From the NCBI RefSeq assembly GCF_025950085.1, contig NZ_JAPDDS010000008.1, forward strand, positions 124,001-188,000: a stretch of DNA of 64,000 bases, in the 5' to 3' direction. This DNA comes from Luteolibacter flavescens. GTDB lineage: Bacteria > Verrucomicrobiota > Verrucomicrobiia > Verrucomicrobiales > Akkermansiaceae. The notes beneath the pieces are model-generated. The model was not told where the DNA came from. It was given only the letters and a program-made list of their open reading frames with translations, and did not search any database. A program made the translations under genes and the position numbers. Positions within the stretch are counted from its first letter, which is position 1. The number at the start of each line of letters is the position of its first letter. Positions 16,156-23,026 of this stretch are shown here, in pieces.

Positions 16156-16335
16156 TCAGCGGCGCGGCTGCTGCGGCAACGCACCGAAGGCACCACCACC
16201 TTGGCCGGCGACGGGCTTGTTCCACGGGAGCTGGCTGGAGGAAGACGGCGGCGGGACCGGCTTGCGGGTCGTCTCCTTTTCAGCACACGACGGCGAGAGG
16301 ACGGCGAGGACGATGGCGGCTAGGGTCAGGCGCAT
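16156..16335 (-). CDS. Small lipoprotein with LPWNKPVAGQG tail (59 aa), copy 1
   Basis: A 59-residue protein with signal MRLTLAAIVLAVLSPSC (Cys17 in a slightly atypical SPSC lipobox), then AEKETTRKPVPPP, a Ser run, LPWNKPVAGQ and a tail ending GGGAFGALPQQPRR. It shares its signal start (MRL), the CAEK after the lipidation site and its C-terminal tail with the 55-residue gene 27 bases downstream. The ten residues LPWNKPVAGQ also occur in the ankyrin lipoprotein at 6687-8177. It is the first gene of a three-gene micro-operon. Confidence 0.65.
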   Translation of the reverse strand: MRLTLAAIVLAVLSPSCAEKETTRKPVPPPSSSSQLPWNKPVAGQGGGAFGALPQQPRR

Positions 16336-16345
16336 GGGCAGAACA

Positions 16346-16382
16346 TAAAAAAGCCTCCGCGGCTTGCAAGCTCGCGGAGGCT
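16346..16382 (-). terminator. Factor-independent terminator after the 267-aa coiled-coil gene
   Basis: Read on the minus strand, AGCCTCCGCG / CGCGGAGGCT (16382-16373 with 16361-16352) forms a 10-base stem with an 11-base loop, followed by a run of T (16351-16346). It begins 30 bases after the stop of the gene at 16412-17215 and separates it from the small lipoproteins. Confidence 0.88.
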
Positions 16383-16411
16383 GGGAAATTCAGTCTTGGC
16401 TGAAAACCGGA

Positions 16412-17215
16412 TCAGTTCGTCGCCGGATTGGCGAGGATGACGCGATCACCCGGCTGGATGCGGGCACCGGCGGCAACCGTCTCGCGGTCGATCTCGGCGA
16501 TCGTCTGGGAAGGCTCGATGGCGGAAGGTTGCACCTCGGCGATGAGGCGGCCTTCGCGCTTCACCAGCAGCTTGGTCTCAGGCTTGAAGCCCGTGCTGCT
16601 GCCGGCACCGATGACGATGAAGCCCCAGTCGTCATTGACCGCGGTCACGACGGACTCCATCGCGTTCTGGCGCATGCGGGAATTGCGTGCGGCGGAACGG
16701 TCGGCGAGGCGGGCGATCTCAGCCTGATTGGATTCGACGTTCTTCTGGGCGGCTTCGACGAGGGACTGGACTTCACCCAGAGCCTTGGTCTTGGCCTTCT
16801 TGTCTTCTTCGATCTCGGCGACCTTGGTCGGCAGTTCCTGAAGAGTCACACCGGCACCTTGAAGAATCTCGTCAGCCTTCGCGCGGATTCCTTCGAGCTT
16901 GGCGAAGGTTTCCTTCTGCTCGGCGAGGGTGCCGTCCACCTTCTTGGTGTCTGCGACCAGCTTGCGCTCGATGGCCTTGAGATTCTCGACGGAAGCGCTC
17001 AGGTCTGTTTCCTTCTTGGTGGCGGTATCAAGAAGAGCGAGTTCGTCGCGGAGTTCGACATCCTTGGCGTCTCCCTCCTTAGTCTTTGCCTCCTTGGCGA
17101 GAGCCTTCTCCTCTTTCTTTGCCCTCTGGTCCTCGAACTTTGTCTTCGCGTTGAGGGAGAAGTAGCCTGCTCCGCCGATGGCGAGGATCGCGAGAACGTA
17201 CAAAATTGCTTTCAT
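16412..17215 (-). CDS. Membrane-anchored coiled-coil protein, paralogue A
   Basis: A 267-residue protein with one N-terminal hydrophobic helix (ILYVLAILAIGGAGYFSL). A long Lys/Glu-rich coiled coil follows (about residues 25-175). The C-terminal beta-rich domain is VVTAVNDDWGFIVIGAGSSTGFKPETKLLVKREGRLIAEVQ, ending AGARIQPGDRVILANP. That domain resembles the small barrel found in MreC-like and cell-envelope coiled-coil proteins, but this is resemblance only. The next gene upstream has the same design, so the two form a tandem paralogous pair 40 bases apart. It is probably periplasmic and structural. Confidence 0.7.
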   Translation of the reverse strand: MKAILYVLAILAIGGAGYFSLNAKTKFEDQRAKKEEKALAKEAKTKEGDAKDVELRDELALLDTATKKETDLSASVENLKAIERKLVADTKKVDGTLAEQKETFAKLEGIRAKADEILQGAGVTLQELPTKVAEIEEDKKAKTKALGEVQSLVEAAQKNVESNQAEIARLADRSAARNSRMRQNAMESVVTAVNDDWGFIVIGAGSSTGFKPETKLLVKREGRLIAEVQPSAIEPSQTIAEIDRETVAAGARIQPGDRVILANPATN

Positions 17216-17255
17216 GCGGGTTTGGAAATCTGGTGTTTGAATTCCTGAAGTTCTA

Positions 17256-18029
17256 TTACTTGTCGTTGCTGCCGGGGACCACGCGGTCGCCCACCATCAG
17301 CACGGTTCCCTCGGCGAGGGAGTCCGGCACGACTTCCGCCGCAGCGCGGCCGGCTTCCACGGAGCTGACGCGGAGCTTGGCTACCACGGCACCGTCACGA
17401 ACCACATTGAGCGGGGATCCGGAGATCACGCCACCCGTATTGCCGATCGGCAGGGTCACGAAACCGTAAGCCGGGAAAATCGAGCTGATGCTGGTGGAGG
17501 TGAAGAAGGAGGTCTTGCTGGCGTAGTTGCCATCGACCCTCTTGTATTGAGCGATCACACCCTCGGTGCGGGTCTTCTCGGAGGTCAGATCAGCGAGACG
17601 GGCTTCGTTCGACGAGATGTCGTCCTGAAGCTGGGCCAGCTCCTGCTGGGTCTGCTTGATCTTGTCGACCAGCTCCTCGATGTTGCCGATCTCTGCCAGA
17701 CCTTCCTCGATGGTGGAGATCTTCTTGGCATTGGCTTCAGCCTCGGTCTGCTTGGTAGACAGCGCGGTCTCGAGAGCACCGTTCTTCTTCTGATGGTCAG
17801 CTTCCGTTTCGGTCAGTGCCGCGACGGATTCGTCGGTACTCTTGCGGGTAGCAGAAGTGCTTTCATATTGCTTCGACAGGTCTTCGAAACGAGCTTCCGC
17901 CTTGGCGAGAAGACTCTCTTCGTTCTGACGAGCAGAGATTTCCTCCTCATACTTCGCTTTATTCTTCGAAGCAATGAAGGCGGCTGCGGCGAGCACAATG
18001 GCGGTTAGAATGGCAAATACGTTGGCCAT
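17256..18029 (-). CDS. Membrane-anchored coiled-coil protein, paralogue B
   Basis: A 257-residue protein starting MANVFAILTAIVLAAAAFIASKNKAKYEEE. It has an N-terminal anchor, then a coiled coil (about residues 25-170). The C-terminal beta domain carries SIFPAYGFVTLPIGNTGGVISGSPLNVVRDGAVVAKLRV and ends EGTVLMVGDRVVPGSNDK. The final VGDRVVPG parallels PGDRVILA of paralogue A. The ATG at 18029 was chosen because it puts the membrane helix at the N-terminus. It is divergent from the ABC exporter gene. Function is unknown; an envelope scaffold or tether is a reasonable guess. Confidence 0.7.
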   Translation of the reverse strand: MANVFAILTAIVLAAAAFIASKNKAKYEEEISARQNEESLLAKAEARFEDLSKQYESTSATRKSTDESVAALTETEADHQKKNGALETALSTKQTEAEANAKKISTIEEGLAEIGNIEELVDKIKQTQQELAQLQDDISSNEARLADLTSEKTRTEGVIAQYKRVDGNYASKTSFFTSTSISSIFPAYGFVTLPIGNTGGVISGSPLNVVRDGAVVAKLRVSSVEAGRAAAEVVPDSLAEGTVLMVGDRVVPGSNDK

Positions 18030-18165
18030 GGGGTTTTGACGGTGACTGGTTGGGTCTTGTTCTAAGGCGCAACCTAGGGATGCACGCTCAGGCGCGGCAA
18101 TACCAAATTTCGCGATTGTGCGACGTGGATTTACAAAGGATGCACAGGGCACCAACACCCGGCCG

Positions 18166-19929
18166 ATGAATTCCATCCTGCGCGTCTTTTCCTACCTCCG
18201 GCACTACCCCGGGCTCGCCACCGCCCAGCTCCTCTGTGCGGTCGGAATGACCCTTTCCGTCTTTGTTTTCCCGAATGCGACCCGCCAAGTGATCGACCAG
18301 ATCATCCCGAATCCGGCGCGGCACGGTGAATTCGGACTGTGGATCGGCATTTCGCTGGCAGGCTTCTTCCTCAAGGACGGGCTGAACGCCTTACGGATCT
18401 TCATTAACAATACTTTCGAACAAAAAGTCATCTACGACATCCGGTCGGACCTCTACTCGAAGATCCAGCGCCTGCCGCTCCGGTGGTTCGACACCCGCCG
18501 GACCGGGGACGTGATGACCCGGGTGGTGGAGGACGTGACGAACATGGAGCGCGTGCTGATCGACGGGATCGAGCAGGGCCTCGTGGCGGCCCTCCAGGTG
18601 ATCGGGGTGGGCATTTTCCTCTTTTACCTGAATCCCGAGGTGGCGCTGTGGGCCACCCTGCCGGTGCCGGTGCTGGCCGTGGGGGCGTGGATCTACTCGA
18701 CGCGCGGCCGTGACCGCTACCGGAACCAGCGCGACGCCTCGTCCGACCTGAATGCGATCCTGCACGACAACATCTCCGGCATCCGCCAGATCAAGGCCTA
18801 CGCCGCCGAAGGGGCCGAGCTAGGGCGCTTCAATCGCTACTCCGAGGCGCTCCGCCAAGCCTCGCTGCGAATGATGATGTGGTGGGCGATCTATTCGCCG
18901 ACGATGTCCTTCGTCCGCATGACCGGCTACGTCTTCGTGCTGGCGGTGGGTGGGCGGGAGGTCATGGAAGGACCGCTTCTAATGGGCGATTTCATAGCAT
19001 TCTTCCTCTCGCTGTCGCTTTTCTACGAGCCGATCGACCGACTGAACGGGCTGAACCAGATGATCCTCTCTGGCCGCGCAGCGGCGGACCGGGTCTTTGA
19101 GATCATCGATTCAGAAGAAGAGAAGAACGCCGCCGACGGCGAGAGGCTCCCGGCGAAAATCCAGGCGCACGTGCGTTTTGACAAAGTCTCCTTCGCCTAC
19201 GGCGACCAGCCGACGCTGCACGAGGTGGATCTGGAGGCGCGCCCCGGCCAGACGATCGCCCTCGTCGGCTCGACCGGCGCGGGGAAATCCACGGTGCTCT
19301 CGGTCCTGACGCGCTTCTACGAGCGGGACAGCGGCGCGGTGACCATCGACGGCATCGACATCGCCACGCTCTCGAAGAATTCCCTTCGCGACCGCCTCGG
19401 CTACGTGACGCAGGAGCCCTTCCTCTTCAATGGTACCGTCCGGGAAAACATGGCGCTGGCGAAGCGCGATGCGACGGACGAGGAAATGTGGGCCGCGCTG
19501 GAGGCCGCGCACGCCTCGCCCTTCGTGAAGGCCCTGCCCCAGATGCTCGATACGAACGTGGGCGAGCGCGGGGTGAAGCTCTCCGGCGGGGAAAAGCAGC
19601 GGCTTTCCATCGCCCGCGCCCTGCTGAAAAACGCACCCATCCTGCTGCTCGACGAGGCCACCGCGTCCGTGGACAGCGAGACGGAGCGCCAGATCCAGGA
19701 CGCGCTGGACCGCCTGATGGAGAATCGCACCGCCTTCGTGATCGCCCACCGGCTCTCCACCATCCGGAATGCCGACCGCATCTACGTGCTGGAAAAGGGC
19801 CGGGTGATCGAGGAAGGCACCCACGACGAGCTGTGGGCACGCGGCGGGAAGTATGCCGAGCTGTGCCGGAAATCTTTTCTGCATCAGGATGAGGCAAATC
19901 CGGTGGCCGACGTCGTTTTCAAGCCGTGA
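18166..19929 (+). CDS. ABC transporter, fused permease and ATP-binding protein (MsbA-like exporter)
   Basis: A 587-residue half-transporter with six N-terminal helices and a C-terminal nucleotide-binding domain. Motifs are Walker A GSTGAGKST, Q-loop YVTQEPFLF, signature LSGGEKQRLSIARAL, Walker B ILLLDEATA and the H-loop AHRLST. It works as a dimer in the inner membrane. The family includes MsbA (lipid A-core flippase) and multidrug exporters. MsbA is possible because the organism makes lipid A (lpxB at 47 kb), but sequence alone does not decide. The ATG at 18166 fits family starts. It overlaps the next gene by four bases. Confidence 0.9.
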   Translation: MNSILRVFSYLRHYPGLATAQLLCAVGMTLSVFVFPNATRQVIDQIIPNPARHGEFGLWIGISLAGFFLKDGLNALRIFINNTFEQKVIYDIRSDLYSKIQRLPLRWFDTRRTGDVMTRVVEDVTNMERVLIDGIEQGLVAALQVIGVGIFLFYLNPEVALWATLPVPVLAVGAWIYSTRGRDRYRNQRDASSDLNAILHDNISGIRQIKAYAAEGAELGRFNRYSEALRQASLRMMMWWAIYSPTMSFVRMTGYVFVLAVGGREVMEGPLLMGDFIAFFLSLSLFYEPIDRLNGLNQMILSGRAAADRVFEIIDSEEEKNAADGERLPAKIQAHVRFDKVSFAYGDQPTLHEVDLEARPGQTIALVGSTGAGKSTVLSVLTRFYERDSGAVTIDGIDIATLSKNSLRDRLGYVTQEPFLFNGTVRENMALAKRDATDEEMWAALEAAHASPFVKALPQMLDTNVGERGVKLSGGEKQRLSIARALLKNAPILLLDEATASVDSETERQIQDALDRLMENRTAFVIAHRLSTIRNADRIYVLEKGRVIEEGTHDELWARGGKYAELCRKSFLHQDEANPVADVVFKP

Positions 19930-21056
19930 AAATCACATACGCTTCCCTGTTCCTCGCCGCAGCCCTCCCCGCCTTCGCGCAGAAGGCCGGTGACACCATG
20001 CCACCGGACGCCCTCGGCAAGCTCGAGTGGGTGCAAGGCACCGCCCCGACCGCCTGGGAGCCGGGCAAGGTCTATGTGCTGGAGTGCTGGGCCACCTGGT
20101 GCGGCCCGTGCATCGCGGCCATCCCGCACGTGGACGAGCTCTACGACAAGTATCAGGAAAAAGGCCTGCGCGTCATCGGCGTGAACGTCTGGGAAGACGG
20201 CAAGGACAAGGTGGAAGCCTTTGTGAAAAACAAGGGTGAAGGCATGTCCTACCCGGTGGCCTACACTGGCAAGGGCGGCGTCTTTGAAACCGAATGGCTG
20301 AAGCCCGCGGATGTCCGCGGCATCCCGCACGCCTTCATCGTGAAGGACGGAAAGGTCCTGCTGACCACCCACCCGATGCAGCTCACCGAGCCGGTCATTG
20401 AGGGCCTGCTGGCCGGTGGCGACGCCGAGGCGAAGGTGCTGGAAGAGATCAAGGAAGCCCAGCGCAAGCGCGAGGAGGTCGGCAAGGCCAACCAAGCCTT
20501 CCGCCAAGCCTCCATGAAGAAGGACACCGCAGCCATGGATGCCGCCTTCTCCGATCTGAAGAAGCTCGATCCCGCGAACACCATGCTGCCCGCGCTGGAA
20601 ATCGACCTGCTCGTCGCCAAGGCGGACTGGGCCGGTGCGGAGGCCGCGCTGGCCAAGCTGGACGGCAACCCGATGGCCGCCATGACGGTGACGAGCGTCG
20701 CGCAGGCGATCTCGAAGACCCCGGACGTGCCGGAGAGCTTCAAGAAGTCGGTGATTTCCAGCTTCGCCACCCTCGTGGAGAAGACCGGTCACGCCATGCA
20801 GTACCAGATGCTGGCCAAGCTCCAGTGGTCGCTCGGTGAAAAGGATGCCGCCAAGACCAGCGCCGCCAAGGCCGTGGAGTGGACGAAGTCCGAGAAGGGC
20901 GTGAAGGCAGGAATCCCCTCCGCGCCTTTCGAGAAATTCGCCGAAGCCCTCGACAAGGATGAGCTGCCTTCCGACGAGCAGATGACCACCTGGCTGCGCG
21001 AGTCCCTGCCCAAGCAGGCCAAGCCCGCTGCCAAGATCACGCCGAAGGAAGGCTGA
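19926..21056 (+). CDS. Secreted TlpA-like thioredoxin with helical C-terminal extension
   Basis: A 376-residue protein with signal peptide MKITYASLFLAAALPAFAQ. The thioredoxin domain (about residues 45-165) has WATWCGPC (redox Cys59 and Cys62) and the cis-proline segment RGIPHAFIV. The C-terminal 200 residues are helical and TPR-like (DLKKLDPANTMLPALEIDLLVAKADWAGAEAALAKL). It should act as a periplasmic thiol reductase or disulfide donor. The extension probably binds partners. It starts with GTG overlapping the ABC transporter stop (GTGA), so the two are translationally coupled. Confidence 0.85.
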   Translation: MKITYASLFLAAALPAFAQKAGDTMPPDALGKLEWVQGTAPTAWEPGKVYVLECWATWCGPCIAAIPHVDELYDKYQEKGLRVIGVNVWEDGKDKVEAFVKNKGEGMSYPVAYTGKGGVFETEWLKPADVRGIPHAFIVKDGKVLLTTHPMQLTEPVIEGLLAGGDAEAKVLEEIKEAQRKREEVGKANQAFRQASMKKDTAAMDAAFSDLKKLDPANTMLPALEIDLLVAKADWAGAEAALAKLDGNPMAAMTVTSVAQAISKTPDVPESFKKSVISSFATLVEKTGHAMQYQMLAKLQWSLGEKDAAKTSAAKAVEWTKSEKGVKAGIPSAPFEKFAEALDKDELPSDEQMTTWLRESLPKQAKPAAKITPKEG

Positions 21057-21062
21057 TCACCC

Positions 21063-21812
21063 TCAGCGCTCCGGCAGACCCGACTTCCAGAGCTGGTTGA
21101 GTTGGGTCATGATGTCCTGCCACTTCGCGGCATCCGCGGATTCGCCGAAAGCTCCCACGCCGGCAGCGGCCCCCAGGCCGATGCCGGCGACGAGCGTACC
21201 CCAGTAGAGTACGGCCACCAGCTTGCCGGGGAAATCCAGCTTTCCGACGACGGCATAGCCGCCGGGGCACGCCAGCAGGCGGTAGCCGAGCCAGATATTC
21301 AGGATAGGAATCATCAGGCCGAGCACCCACCATCCGGTCATGCCGAGATTGCGGAAGCGCTTCACCAGCGTCGCCAGGATCAGGATGCCCACCAGCGGGA
21401 TAATCACGGGGGGCAGGTAGTCCTTATAGCCATCCGGCACGTAGGGCAGCATCAGCGGGACGGCGAATGCCCAGCCCACCATGAGGGCCAGCGGCAACAC
21501 CGCGGTCCCCATCACGTAGCCGATGCGCCCGGTGCCGGGGAAGTGGGCCTTCGGGATCGGCTTGGATTCGAAATTTCCCGTGCTCGCGAAGTCCCCGCTC
21601 ATCGACGGCACGTCATTCGTCGGGGCGCGGCGCTCGAAAAGGCCCTCGACCTCACCCGCCGGCTCCCAGTCGCTGAGCGTGGTGGTCCACACCATGTCGT
21701 TCCGGGGGTCGAGCTTACCCGACTTGGCGAGCTCGATCAGATAATCGAATCCGACTGGGCCGTATCGCTCGCCACCGCTCGAAAAAAACCACTGTTGTTG
21801 GTGGACCGACAT
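21063..21812 (-). CDS. GYF_2 domain membrane protein
   Basis: A 249-residue protein. The N-terminus (QQQWFFSSGGERYGPVGFDYLIELAKSGKLDPRNDMVWTTTLSDWEPAGEVEGLF) is a bacterial GYF_2 (DUF4339) domain, a small peptide-binding fold. It is followed by four or five transmembrane helices (about residues 98-230). In this class the GYF_2 domain is usually cytoplasmic and fused to DUF805- or RDD-like membrane parts. Function is unknown. It is convergent with the thioredoxin gene, with only 6 bases between stops. Confidence 0.8.
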   Translation of the reverse strand: MSVHQQQWFFSSGGERYGPVGFDYLIELAKSGKLDPRNDMVWTTTLSDWEPAGEVEGLFERRAPTNDVPSMSGDFASTGNFESKPIPKAHFPGTGRIGYVMGTAVLPLALMVGWAFAVPLMLPYVPDGYKDYLPPVIIPLVGILILATLVKRFRNLGMTGWWVLGLMIPILNIWLGYRLLACPGGYAVVGKLDFPGKLVAVLYWGTLVAGIGLGAAAGVGAFGESADAAKWQDIMTQLNQLWKSGLPER

Positions 21813-21925
21813 TGCGCCCCTTCGATTATCTTAAATTTCGAGAACGGTCAAACATCAAGCCCGGGACGGTATTTCCCGCCATGATCGCGCTGGCGCCCGG
21901 TCGGGCCGCTGTTAGGCTCGGCGGC

Positions 21926-22288
21926 ATGAATGACAGATGTCTTGGTGCGACGGCGGCCTTTTCCGCCGGACTCGCGGTGATCCTCGGAGCCCTCGCGGCG
22001 CACGCCCTGCACGACAAGCTGGAGGCGGCCGGTCACGTCGAGTCCTTCGACACGGCCGTGCTGTATCACCTGACGCACTCCATCGCCGCGCTCTTCCTCG
22101 CCCATGCGGGCTTCCTCAAGTCGGCGTGGACGATGCTCGCGGGCATGCTGCTTTTCTCCGGCAGCATCTACGTGCTCTGCCTGGTGAAGGGCGTCTCGTG
22201 GCTCGGACCTGTCACACCGGTCGGCGGGCTGCTGATGATCATCGCATGGTTCGCGTTGGCAGTAGGTTATGTCCGGAAGAAGGACTGA
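21926..22288 (+). CDS. DUF423 family membrane protein
   Basis: A 120-residue, four-helix membrane protein with the DUF423 signature: GATAAFSAGLAVILGALAAHALHDKL at the N-terminus, YHLTHSIAALFLAH, LLFSGSIYVLCL and TPVGGLLMIIAWFALAVGY. Function of the family is unknown. The ATG at 21926 matches family starts. TAGGCT lies seven bases upstream of the ATG, in the same position as the -10 boxes of other genes here, so the transcript may be leaderless. Confidence 0.9.
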   Translation: MNDRCLGATAAFSAGLAVILGALAAHALHDKLEAAGHVESFDTAVLYHLTHSIAALFLAHAGFLKSAWTMLAGMLLFSGSIYVLCLVKGVSWLGPVTPVGGLLMIIAWFALAVGYVRKKD

Positions 22289-22336
22289 GCCCGCGGATCG
22301 CAAGAAGCGGAATGACTTTTTGTTGATTGACTTCGC

Positions 22337-22768
22337 ATGAGCGAAGGGCGCACGACTCGTGCCGACGTGAAGCGCCTTGTCCACATGATCGTGGCTTTGC
22401 TCGGCTGCCTGCACTTGTGCGGCGGCCACTGGGGCGTGATGCAGGCGGTGGCCTGGACGAGCATGCTGGCCGACTACTCGGCGCAGGACGGCTTTGTGGT
22501 CGGAGCAAAGAAGACCTTCGACGGCGAGCACCCGTGCTGCATGTGCAAGGCCATCCAGGAGGGAAAGAAGAAGGAGAGCGGAGCGCACGACAAGCAGCTC
22601 CCCGCGCCAAATCCCGGCCTGATGCTGAAGGAATGCGTCCTCTCCCCCGCCCTCGTGATTTCACCGCCCGCGCCGCGCGATTGCGTGGTGCTCCCCGCCC
22701 CCGACCTTGATGCCCGGGGGCCACGTCTCGGCCTGCGTCCCGCGGTGCCGCCTCCACGGTGCGCGTGA
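22337..22768 (+). CDS. Small Cys-rich membrane-anchored protein (HPCCMCK type)
   Basis: A 143-residue protein with one N-terminal hydrophobic segment (VHMIVALLGCLHLCGGHWGVMQAVAW). A conserved-looking stretch MLADYSAQDGFVVGAKKTFDGEHPCCMCKAIQEGKKKE follows (in parts), then a Pro-rich tail. From memory, similar short proteins recur in Verrucomicrobia, but I know no named family. The CxxC pair (CCMC) plus neighbouring His could bind a metal or be redox-active. It heads a co-directional run ending at the His-rich barrel (29737), which suggests a shared role, by adjacency only. Confidence 0.65.
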   Translation: MSEGRTTRADVKRLVHMIVALLGCLHLCGGHWGVMQAVAWTSMLADYSAQDGFVVGAKKTFDGEHPCCMCKAIQEGKKKESGAHDKQLPAPNPGLMLKECVLSPALVISPPAPRDCVVLPAPDLDARGPRLGLRPAVPPPRCA

Positions 22769-23026
22769 CTTGGCTACGCCGGTCGATTCGCTTCCCGTTT
22801 CTCACCCTGTCCATCAGGCGATGAGCATTCATGCCCGCACGGCCTCTCCGTGCCCGCATGACTTGCCCGGGATGTGATATCTTTGACCGGTTGCCATGGG
22901 ATGTATGATCGCATCCGGCTCCGTATCCTCGTGCCGTCGTGGCACGGGGGAGCATTCCCCTTCCTGTCCCGGGAAACAAATCAAGAGCCGCACGCTTGCC
23001 GGGACAGGCATGCCCGCATCACTCGC

